Part shown: positions 29,241-40,100 of the stretch, piece after piece
Position numbering within the stretch: position 1 is the first letter of the stretch
Layout of the letters: each line of letters opens with the position of its first letter
From: Strigops habroptila
Lineage: Eukaryota > Chordata > Aves > Psittaciformes > Psittacidae
Assembly (NCBI RefSeq): GCF_004027225.2
Contig: NC_044282.2
Coordinates: 58,298,397-58,362,396 of the forward strand
Direction of reading: 5' to 3'
DNA: 64,000 nt
Translations under genes and position numbers: made by a program
The notes under the pieces: generated by a model
Seen by the model: the letters and a program-made list of their open reading frames with translations, nothing else
Told to the model about the DNA's origin: nothing
Databases searched by the model: none

Positions 29241-29944
29241 GGTAAATGTTTGCTAGCCAAGCATGAGTCACTGGGTGAACACTTTGTTCACTGTTCAAGC
29301 ATGAAAGTCCAAGAACCTGGAGAACCACAGGTTATCAACCTGATATTTGGTATAAAAGTCATAAATTCTGCATGCTGTTCAAGTTACTGATTAGTTATAT
29401 GCTTTTCATTAGTACAGGCACAACCTTGATACCCTGAGAACTGAAATCAGAATGCCAATGCCCACATCATTAGTGCACAGACATTTATTTTTTTAAAACA
29501 CTTAGGAACTGGTATAAGTTTGCTCCCATTGAATTAATTGAGAATTTCAAATCACAGGCTTGGCCCTGTGATCCTTTGAAGAGAGAAACCAAATGCAAAT
29601 TCTCAGTAATCATGGCAAAACCCATTCGGTTCCTGGTATGCAAATCTGGGGAGCAACAAATCAGCTGGAATCTTAGAGTAACAGCTCTTAAATAATATGG
29701 AGTTATGCCTTTAGGTTCATCTGGAGTTACTGTCTTTAGTGTCAAGGTGCAAAAGCTGCAGCTACAAGCAAGCAGGAGTAGGCTGTATGGGTTACATGAG
29801 AACGATATCCAGGAGGGTAGGTTAAGAATGGCTTAATTTTGAGTTATAAGGTCACTGTGCCCACTATGCAGATGTTGTAGGTAACTTCTAATTGAGACCT
29901 CCCATGGAGGTCTGCTCCAGGATGCTTGACCAGAAAGACTGAGT

Positions 29945-30996
29945 GGATTATGCCCTCTATAAATGGATAGGAGCAGCCTCATGTTCACAAAGAGGTGTTG
30001 TCGATGGCTCAATGTCCAAGTGGAGACCACTGACAAATGGCGTTCCTCAGGGGTCAATATTGGGACCTATCCTGTTCAACATCTTTGTTGGTGACATGGA
30101 TAGTGGGATCAAGAACCCTCAGCAAGTCTACTGATGGCACTAAGCTGTGTGGTGCTGTCAACACACTGGAGGGAAGGGATGCCATCCAGAGGGACCTTAA
30201 CAGGCTTGAGAGATGGGCCCATGCAAACCTCATGAATGTCAGCAAGGCCAAGTGCAAGGTCCTGGACCTGAATAGGGGTAATCCCAAACACAAGTACAGG
30301 CTGGCTGAAGAATGGATTTACAGAAGGCCTAAGGAGAAGGACTTGGGCGTGTTGGTTGACAAGAAGCTCGATGTGACCCAGCAATGTGTGCTTGCAGTCC
30401 AGAAAGCCAGCCATATCCTAGGCTATATTAAAAGACGTGACCAGCAGGTCACAGGTGATTCTGCCCCCCCCGCTCTAACACTCGTGAGACTCCACCTGCA
30501 GTACTGCGTCCATCTCTGAGCCTCCAGCATAAGAAGGACATGGAGCTGTTGGAGCAAGTCCAGAGGAGGCCAGGAAGATGCTCACGGGGCTGTAGCACCT
30601 CTGCTGTGGAGACAGACTGAGAGAGCTGGGCTTGTTCAGCCTGGAGAAGAGAAGGCTCCAGGGAGACCTTACAGCAGCTTCCAGTGCCTAAAGGGGGTAC
30701 AAGAAAGCTGGAGAGGGGCTTTTGACAAGGGCATGGAGTGATAGGATAAGGGATGATGGCTTTAAATTGAAAAAGCGTAGATTTAGATTAGATCTTAGGA
30801 ATTAATTCTTTACTGTGAGGGTGGTGAGACACCAGGTTGCCCAGAGAAGCTGTGGCTACCCCATCCCTGGCAGTGTTCAAGGCCAGGTTGGACAGGGCTG
30901 TGAGCAACCTGGTCTAGTGGAAGGTGGCAGGAGCGTTGGAACTAGATGGTCTTTAAGATCCCTTCCAACCCAAACCATTCTTTGATTCTGCAATTC
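29945..30996 (+). mobile_element. CR1 LINE, 5'-truncated copy with reverse-transcriptase remnant
   Basis: About 1.05 kb of CR1 on the plus strand. The left part encodes the end of the ORF2 reverse-transcriptase domain, including [20 protein letters not shown], the hallmark fingers/palm motif. A frame change follows, then the conserved thumb/connection segment (LNRLERWAHANLMNVSKAKC and KKEKDLGVLVD-type sequence), and then the 3' UTR with CAGAGAAGCTGTGGCTACCC and a terminal octamer repeat near 30990. The catalytic FADD-type motif is disrupted and the frame is broken, so the copy is inactive. It is the longest transposon fragment in the window. Confidence 0.93.
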
Positions 30997-31682
30997 TACA
31001 CATACAGAGAGATGAGCTTCACCTTTAAGAAGTGTTAGAAATGCCTGTCTGGAGTTTTACTCTTGAAGAATCTCTGCTAGGCACTCTCACCACTATGTGC
31101 ACTTACTTTACCTTTGCTGGTTACTGTTTAATGGGTGATGTCTAAATTAGTCTGTGCATTGGCAGAGACATCTGTAGGTGTAAGTCCAATCAGAAACAAC
31201 ATCTCAAACACTGCCTTGAACTTTGAGATTGGGAGGAGTTGGGAGAAGAAGGATGATACTTGCTCAGGCTTTCCCTTTTCTTTTTATGGAAAATGTTAGA
31301 GATGCCAGGTCTTGAGAAGAGCAGAATTGCAGCTGACTTGGGATCTGAGACAGTTGTGAAGATTCCTCTGGAGTAACCTGACTGTGAATTTATGGCCTCG
31401 ATGTGCTGTGGGTCCTATAGTGGACAGCTGCATTGAACAGAATTACTCAAGAGAGGCAGAACTCAGTGCCTTGCTCCTCTGAGCTATCTGAATAGTTTGT
31501 CATGGCACATACGTCTTTGTTCTAGCAGGAGTTCAAGCAGAGTGAAATATAGGGTCAGACTGATCAGGCCACATGGTGGGGTTTGTATTGATCTGAATAG
31601 GCAAGGGTCACCTTCTCTTCCAAAACCAGAAAATGAAGCTGGTCAGGTGATCCATGCCTTACATGTTCCTGATTTTCACATA

Positions 31683-31760
31683 ATTGTTGAGGCTGGACTG
31701 GAACTCTGGACGTCATCTGGTCCAACACTGCTGCTCGAGCAGGGCACCCTAGAACCAGTT
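31683..31760 (-). repeat. Short CR1 fragment
   Basis: GTCATCTGGTCCAACACTGC followed by CGAGCAGGGCACCCTAGAACC corresponds to the CR1 3' UTR read from the opposite strand. Both ends are truncated. It abuts the duplicated CYP2AC upstream block. Confidence 0.75.
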
Positions 31761-31822
31761 GTACTAGTCCATACCTTCCCAGTGATGGGTATGTTTTTCT
31801 TGCAATTGAATCCTCAGTACAG
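31761..31822 (-). promoter_or_regulatory. Second copy of the CYP2AC upstream block (relic)
   Basis: GTACTAGTCCATACC...CCAGTGATGGGTATG, then TTTTCTTGCAATTG and AATCCTCAGTACA, repeats 29126-29178 plus 29216-29229 in the same orientation. About 37 bases, including the TATA-like word, are absent between the two parts. No exon 1 follows where expected; a CR1 scrap lies there instead. I read it as the left-over promoter of a lost tandem CYP2AC copy. Confidence 0.6.
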
Positions 31823-33863
31823 ACCCTGTATCTTCAGCTGCGACAATTGCCTTTGACATCCAGCTGTAAACATTACAGGAAGAGAGGTGGAAGGAAGAAC
31901 TTGTATGGTTGTCTCTGAATGGGGAGGCAAAGCTGAGGGGAAAACTGAGAAAATATGGTTTCTGTTGGTTGAGGAAAGAGGGCTGAGGTACAGCTAGAGC
32001 TGTGTGTCTAGAGGCTAAGAGAGTGAAGAGCAGAGGAGGTGTTAAAAGAAGAATCCATGGAGAAGAAACCATTCAGGGCTTTCACTGGGACTGACCAGAG
32101 AAGATGAGCTTCAGCCTTCAGAACAGTGTATGGAAGAGCTTTCTAGTAGAAGTGTAGAGAACTAAATTGTACATGACCTTAAGGCAAGAAAGTGAAGGTT
32201 GTGTGAGGGGAGGTGCACAGGCTGAGCCCCTTGTCCTTGACTCTTTAAGGGGCCAGGATCCCTGCAGAGATGTGACAAAAGACATAGGGCTGACATAGGT
32301 CAGCCCCCCAGAGAATGGGTACCTAGAGGAAGAGAACAGGGGCACCCGGCCAGGAGCCTGGAGAGGATCTAGAGCAAGCTTGTTCTTGTACTAGCTTGCA
32401 CCAGTCTGCTGCTGCTCCCAGGGTCTCTGAAGAAAAGGCCAGGACATTTCACCTACCTGGATGGTGTCCTGGAAAAAGTCCAGGGCCTATGTCCAGCTGT
32501 GTGCCAGCTGGCCTGTTTCTACTCCACCTCCCCAAAGGAGGCAAAAAGGCACTGAGAATGTCATTCTTTCCACATATATCTGGGATTTAACTATTAACAA
32601 AGCATGAGTCAGATGCTGACTCTTGAAATATGAAAGGAAGCACTAATTCTGAGTTATTTCCCAAGAGAAGGGCCATGGCTTTGGTCTGCGCAGAGTTTTA
32701 GAGAAAACACGTTATTTGACGTGTGTACAAGACTCTCCAGGTGGTTGGAAGGACACTGTGGGAACTAGGGGTGTCTCTTGAAATGCAATCGGAGGTGGAG
32801 GCAACCCATCTCACCCTTTTGGCCTTGCCTGCTCAGTCCTGCTGATTTCCTCCAGCAGGTCTCTGGTTCCTGTAGTGCTGGCAAGTAGTGAGTGAGCCAG
32901 AGTGAGATTGTCACAGACATCAGTGACAGGCTGTGAGTGTTTTTTCCCTGCTTGGGAATATTTCCCATAGGTCTTGTTTTGAAGTGGAGATTCAGGATTC
33001 CGCTTTGGGCCAATATTTGTGGCTCTTCCAACTTCTGACAGGCAATGTCTCCAGACATACGTCTTGAAGCAGATGACTTGTTTCTAAAGTGTTTGTTAAG
33101 TTTATGATAGTCAAATATCTTGCTGCTCTATGGTGTTTTACATGATGCATGAGGAGAACTTGTCCAGGTTCTTTTAGGAACAGGAGAAAATTCTTGTAGT
33201 GCTTAGTCCGTCAGTGAGCAAGACTCGGTAGTGCAAGAGTCATTCTTTTCATTATCCCAATTCTCCACACCTAATACGAACTTAAGAAAAAAACACCCAA
33301 AATGGATGCAGACATTGGCCAAACTTGCTGGAAAATTGGTGGATCAGGTCACATTAGCTATGTCACTCATAGCTGACACATCTTTGAAGACAACACTGGA
33401 GACAGTTTGAATCTAAAGTGGGAAAATTGGATTTGGTTTTTTTTAAGAGTTCAATGGATCTCATTAATATGCATACAATTCTGAAGTAAATCAGTTCTTA
33501 GTTCTAAGATTTCCTCTTGAACATGTTTGTATAGTAGTTCTGAATTGGGACAATACCTATCATTTTCTTTGCAGTAGGTTGTACTAGTATTTGTGTGTAT
33601 CTCTCTGAATGTGTCTGTATTTGGATGAATGTGTAAAGAACCAAGGTCTGTCTTGGAGGTAAGGGATGAGAAAGAGTAGTTGTGTGGGTGTATGACCTGT
33701 GCAGTATAAGAGACTCATCCCTGGCTTGTTTGCTTGGTGAGAATTTGCATAGGTATAGGGACACATACGTCAGTGGACTGTTACTATATTTTGTACTAAA
33801 TGTATGCACGGTTTGTTTCTGGGTCAGAAATGAAGCTGGTAAAAGCTCTGGGAAGGTAGTGTA

Positions 33864-33982
33864 GCGTAAGCGTTATAGGGCTTTGGGTGGATGGAAAACG
33901 CAATGGAGAAGAGGTCCAGGTCTGACATCGAAACTCCTAAGGGCGGTGAGAGGTGATCTCGGCAAGAGCCTCACCATACTTA
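33864..33982 (-). pseudogene. Decayed CYP2 (CYP2AC-like) exon 9
   Basis: On the minus strand GGTGAGGCTCTTGCCGAGAT, then after a deletion of about 55 bases GGAGTTTCGATGTCAGACCT and GGACCTCTTC, and finally CACCCAAAGCCCTATAACGC. These line up with the intact exon 9 words GGTGAGACTCTCGCCAAAAT, GGAGTTTCTGTCTCAGACCT and CCCAAACCCTATAAAATG. The heme-loop cysteine codon is not present and the frame is broken. No further exons of this copy were recognised to its right. It marks a dead tandem duplicate upstream of the living gene. Confidence 0.75.
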
Positions 33983-34811
33983 CTTTGTCAACAGCTTGAT
34001 CCCAGTGAGAGTGAAAGAAGACAGTATGTCCCCAAGGAAAAACAAACAAATGCAATTGATTAATTGATCATTCAATTAATGCATTTAATCAGCAACAGAT
34101 TTGAATACAAATGTTAGAAGAAATTTTGTAGGCAAATGTTCAGTAAATGTCTTTAATATAAATCTGCCTTTCAGAAATGAAGTACGAAAAATATTGTATT
34201 GAAAGAGGTAGTACTGCATATCTATAAGACAGTCTTCAAAGTTACGATCACCCACTGGTGTTTTGGAAAAGGGCTGAGTGTCAATAAGCTTGACATTTGG
34301 TTAGTTTAAATAAGAAATAATTGTTAAAAAGATGAAATAATAATAAGATAAAACTTTTTAAGTCCAACTCATTTATTTTATTTAAATAAAATTTAATCCA
34401 TCTGTATTTAATATCACGTAAAATTAAAAATAAAAAAAGAGACATTGCATTAGTAATATTAAATTTGAAGTTTTCACTTAGAAAACCATCAATCCCAGTG
34501 GCTTCTGTGAGTTTGACTCTTACAAAGAAAGATATCTCTTTTCTGATTAGGACTGGAAACAGAAAATGTGTTTTAAAGGTTGGCTGACCTAACCTTCAAA
34601 ATGCTACTAATTTGGGAAGTATGAACAATATTCTAAGATTTCTTCCAAGAATGTCAGAAATCTAAGAAAGAGCTTTCAGAATCCTGATAGTGGAATTTAA
34701 TTTCAAGCTGAAAGTTGCACACAATTGCTGCCATTTAACTATTTTTTCCAGATATTTTTATGCACGGCTTAATAAATGAATAAATTTTTACTCACTTTAA
34801 AAAAAACAACA

Positions 34812-34888
34812 ACTTATATCAGGGAAGTTGAACTAGATGATCTTAAGGTCCTTTCCAACCCTAATTATTCTATGATTCTATGATTCTT
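34812..34888 (+). repeat. Short CR1 3' end
   Basis: AGTTGAACTAGATGATCTTA, TCCTTTCCAACCC, then ATTCTATGATTCTATGATTCT, the extreme 3' end and octamer tail of a CR1 copy. Confidence 0.88.
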
Positions 34889-37179
34889 TGTAAGCTTTTT
34901 TATGTAAAAAGAAGTCACAGTGAGAACAAAGATAAGTCAGAAAGAATGCTATTGGGAGAGGGTAAAACATTGTCAATGTTTATAACAACAAAAAGAAATG
35001 CTAGTCATCGTGAACCTCCAATTTAGAGTAGTTGTATTTTAACTTCTGGTTTCAGCCCCATCCTCAAAGCTTATCCTCCACCTTGCATCTAGTTTAACTC
35101 CTTGCTTTCCTTTCCTGCCAGTGCGTGGCTCCCTCATTGATGAGCAAAAGGGTTCTTAGCAAAACATTTTAAGCTGTAAGGCTGGGCACCTTTCCATAGT
35201 GTACAGTAACATATTACACAGAAGCTATGTACAAAAGAAGCTGTAGGGACTCAAGGTATTCAAAGCTTTGATTAATTTAGAAATAACCAACCAAAGAAAA
35301 TACCCTTAGACAGAGAACCAAATGCCGCTGGCATCTGAAGTCTGGAGGTGAGAAATTAGGATAAAGAACCTTAGAAGAAACAAATCATACAATTCAAGGG
35401 TACAGTCATATGAAAAAGAAAGTAATGTTTAAAGCTCTGGTTAAACAAAGATTATCTAGATAGCCAACAACTGCTGTATTTAATTTCCTGATGACATATC
35501 TTTGTATGCCGTCTGTTGCATAGAGAGAGTCTGTTCAGGGTGAAGAGCAGTCCGAAACAAGCTGGGAAAATTTGATGTCTAATCTTTTCATGAAGGGTGG
35601 TCAAACTATAAGGCTTGGATTCATCTGTCCTTAGCTGAGGCACTTTTCTAAGGCTTCTGACCATAGAGAATGAATTAATTTTGGGTTGTGGATGATCAGC
35701 AGCATTCCACCATAGCAGGGTGGAGACCACAGGAAGAAACCAAACACACATGGATCACAGAATCATAGAATTTCTAAAGTATTTTAAGGAAAAATGCATC
35801 AACAGAAATGAAAATACCTGTGCTATTTTACATGAGAGGAGCTTCTTTCCCTTTTAAATCTGTTAAGTAAGACTTGAAATAAGTTGCTAATATAAAACAG
35901 TCTTCAAAGTTCATCCACTGTAGCTTGTCCTTCTGAGTCAACAGTGGTAGCTTTCTGAGTCTGAACAATGCCTAGAGGCACTGTGATCCTTCTGTTAGCT
36001 TTTCATCTCCCATCCTTTGCCTCTCAATGGATTACCACAGGTAGGTAGGCACAGACGTGTAACTCTTCTCCCAACTACTGACAAGTCTGAGTTCCTTCAG
36101 ATATCTCAATTTTTCTCTCTCTTATTTGAGCAGCCATTATCACCACTCCTCAGGTGGAATTAATTTACCTTAATTTAGCTTCACTTTTCTTCTTTCTGCT
36201 TTCTCTTGTTTTAGGAGGCAGTGACTTCAAAAGTGGTGACTCACCACATAGAAGGTCTCCACTGAGTCTTCTGTAGGTTGAATACAGTCGCTTTCTGATC
36301 AGTTTGTAAGAACTCATGCTTTTTCTTGGAGCTAGCATTTAGTTCAGCTTGTATCTTTTGATATTAAAAGTGCTACTATCCACTTATTAATGTTGGACAT
36401 AGTAAGACATATTATGTAGTTACCTATTTTTCACAGCGCCTCCTCAATTGCCCTATTTTGTCTTGAAACAATAAAAATTATGCCAAGATTGAATTTTTTT
36501 CACCATTTCACTTTCTTCTCCCTTTCAACAAACATATTAACAAAGAATCTTGATAATCATATTGCTACTTAATATACCTTATTAATCACTACCTTCTGTG
36601 CTTTGGCATGGAAATTATTTCAACATTTTCTTTCCTGTCATAACAACCTTTGAAATACAGAGCATTTTCTCCTCCATTCAAAACCAGGACAACACACTTT
36701 CTGAAAAAGTTAAATCTGGGGTGCTCTGGTGAAAAGCTTGTTAGATTCCAAATACGCACTACCAATCTCTTTCTTCTTGATTACCCCTATGCAGTGCCTA
36801 CGCAGTCACAGATGTGACTGTAACTCAGAATTATTGCAGTTAAATATGGTATCCTATAATAGGTTTGAAACACAAAAGTTGTTTCAATGCCTACACTGAT
36901 TCAGTGGTGACAAAAGGTAAAATATAGGTAATTTTGTAGCGCAGTTTGTGGTGGGTTTTTCTGATGAACAAATATATTGGAAGGATCTGATTAATTCACG
37001 TGAGTTTGGTATAACAACTATGTATTCTACAATCAAACTTGTTTTATATTAAAAAAATATAGCTACCTACAGCTCCTTATTGAAAACCTAGTGTGGTTAG
37101 GACAATAATCAAGTTGTTTTTTAGCTTTAGAAACTTGAAAGAGCATCATTAAGACAAATACAACAGATTAATACTTTTT

Positions 37180-40100
37180 CTACATGATGGCTTCAAATCT
37201 GCTGTGCTCATCATAGTTGTTGGAGTGAATTTCATGTGGTTTCTTCTCTTCTGGAACCTGCCATGAAAATCAGAGAAGAGTTCAGTTGATGAGATATAGA
37301 CTTCCTTTTGCCATATGAGGAGACCGAAGTGCACAGAGAATGTCACTCTATTTGTATATATTATGTTTCTGTTTATTAACATTGTCACAGCCTGACAAGA
37401 ACCACCAGTTCTGAATTGAGGAATGAAATAAAGATTTTCTTAACAGAAGAATTCCTTAACACTTATATTAACTAAGAGTTCAAAATTAATATCTGCAATT
37501 TTCAAAGAATTCTAAAGGAATAAGGTGACCATCTCTAATGAAATGTAAAACGAAGTTGTATTCTATCAGTCTCTTCTGATTACCTGATAAAGCTCACTTA
37601 GAGTATTTCTGAGCACATTTAAGGACTTTAATACTTCAGATATTTTTATTAATTACATATGACAGCCTATTTCAGGTTTAGCCAAAAAACAGTGCTTTGA
37701 CTTTCCCAAGGTCAAATGGAGAATGACTTGCAGAGCTGTCATTAATAATTGTTTTTTTCTGATTGTCATTGCTACAGCTGATCTTTTGGCTCACAACTTC
37801 CGCTTAGACTGCAAACTTTCACCAAAAACCAAAATAAGCGGTTGATTCATACTGGAATTTAATTAATGAAAAAGCTAATAAAATCTCCTTCTGGTTCACA
37901 ACATTTAATTTAAAGGGAATGTATATCATGTATTTCTATTTGATTTTGTCCTGGCATAAAGGATAAAATTCAGATTGGCCAAATTAAGAACCTGTCATCA
38001 GTCTATAATGAAGGGAGATGCAGAAGGCCTACAAATGGTACAGGGAATTTCTTAGGTTAGCTAAGAGGATATATATGTCTGAATTTCTGATCTGCACTTG
38101 ATTGGCAACCAATTCGGAGATGTATGTGGGACTCCAATGATCAAATCTAGGTCTGTATGGTACAGAGCTCTACTTTTGAGGTAGGCAATAAAAGGTCTTT
38201 CCTTATCAGTGGGGATTATATATATTTTCAAGGTTTTAGTTCATGTAACCTAACACAGATCTGGAAGGATTCAAATGAACTGCAATCTAGAGCCACCTCT
38301 TCATTGAGCATAAAGGGAGCCTAACAGGGCTATTTCAGATATACTTGTTTCTCAGCTCATTGTTTGTGTCTTCATGCATAAAAAAATAGTGCTGAGGGGC
38401 CATCTTCTTCTGTTAACCTCAGTGGTCAGATCGTTCAATCAGGAAGCATAAGAGCTTCTTGTTAGCTTAAGAGAGACTCACCCTAGAAATACTGAAGAAG
38501 AGCTCTAAATTTCACAGAATCACAGAATCGTTAGGATGGGAAGGGACCTCTGGAAATCATTTAGTCCAACCGCCTGTCAAAGTAGGGCCACCTAGAGCAG
38601 GTTTCATTTACTATGAAATTCTAGATCATGCTAGAAAAGCAGCACCATTTACCCAAAAATGCAAATAGCACTATCTAAACTACAAGAAGGAAGAGGATGC
38701 ATGTCACAACAAGAGCTTAAAAGAGCTCTACTAAGGTCTCAATTTTTTTGATCTATTTCTGCTTCTTATTCAAGGTTAGTCCAACTTAATGGCACGACGA
38801 GCTAGCAAGTCCAAAAAAGACCTTGAAGGTAGTCTTGATAGTTTCACAGCCTTAGCCAGTGAAGCATTTTTGGAAGTTAACTTATACGTGCAAACCACAA
38901 ACCCTAGGAAAGTAGGACTGAAGTGTGCCGTGTGTATTCCAACATAATGAAAATAAAGAGAGGTTGTCTCTTACCTCCCAAAACACAGAGTCATCAAAGC
39001 AGTTCTGGTCAGATATTTGTCCCAAGAAAGGCAGCTTTAGAATGCCACCTGAAGGAAAAACAGCATCAGAGGTTAAAAAAAAAAAGACAAAATGCCCAAA
39101 TAAATGTTCCTCAGATGTGCCATGGGGAGTCTCCTATGTTTTCTGACTCATTTCCTAGTCTACAGAAATTCCCAGCCACCTGGTCACTCATTAGGAGAGG
39201 TGATGCAGTTTTCTTCATGTCAACATGAATAAGAGCTTGTTTTAAATTGCTCAATTGAAATTTTCTGTTTCAACCTGGATTTTTGGTTGTAAATTATCCA
39301 CAGTCACATGGAAATATGTGACACCTAAATGGATATGTCTTCATCTCAAACTAGTTTCTGTCCAGGATTTTAAGAGAAGAATTTAATCCATAACATCTTA
39401 CTATTCCTATACATAGTACTCAGTTTCTTTGAAGTATGTATTCAGCAAGATATCTAGGCTTCATCTGAAGACAAAATGATTGGAAAACTGCTTTTCCATA
39501 TTTAAGTTTCTGCCAGTGTGCCATCATGCATTATTTCTATTTTTCTATTTTGTATTATTCACATGAAGTTGTTGATACATTAAAGTTCTCCATGGGCAAA
39601 ACTCTAAATTCACACATATTTCAGTTGCTATATGTGTCATACTGACCTGTCACTGCTCCACCTGCCAGTGCAATTCCAATTGTGCTGCCCAGGGCAGCAG
39701 CCTGCATGCCGGGAGTAAAGGGGATACCTTGACTGAAAAGAGCAGAAAAACAAACCATTGATAATCAAAGAATTATTGCACTTTGAGACTGGTAGTTGGT
39801 CTTACAACATTTTACTTGCTGTCTGCTGGACAAGGTGGCTCATAGGAAAATATCCAGCCATTGTTGTGTACAAGACAGAAATAATGATTTTATCTTGATT
39901 TTGTTTAAGACTACAGATGAAAACAAGGTCTTTGGAAAGGTTATTAGTATCTTGTAAACCTTGAGAGAATTCTCCCTTTTGTCAAAAAGACCAGTATTTT
40001 ATCTTTTTGGAGTCTTTTAAGATAGTTGAAATAACCCATTTTGCTAATTTTCTTGGAAATCTTACAGTTACCAGCAGTTTAATTGTAGAATCATAATAAA

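Larger units (their letters stand above)
30997..37179. other. Intergenic region between CYP2AC and RHAG
   Basis: Between the two same-strand genes. It carries a partial copy of the CYP2AC upstream block, a CYP2 exon 9 relic and three small CR1 scraps (separate entries; a further scrap of about 25 bases lies at 35755-35778). RHAG 3' UTR sequence must lie at the right end, below 37180, but I could not pick its poly-A signal. The rest is AT-rich with no supported gene. Confidence 0.7.

Noticed and set aside
30037-30519. 160-codon open frame near 30 kb as a host gene
   Set aside because: It is the end of the CR1 reverse-transcriptase ORF with a frame change and continues into CR1 3' UTR; it is a transposon relic.
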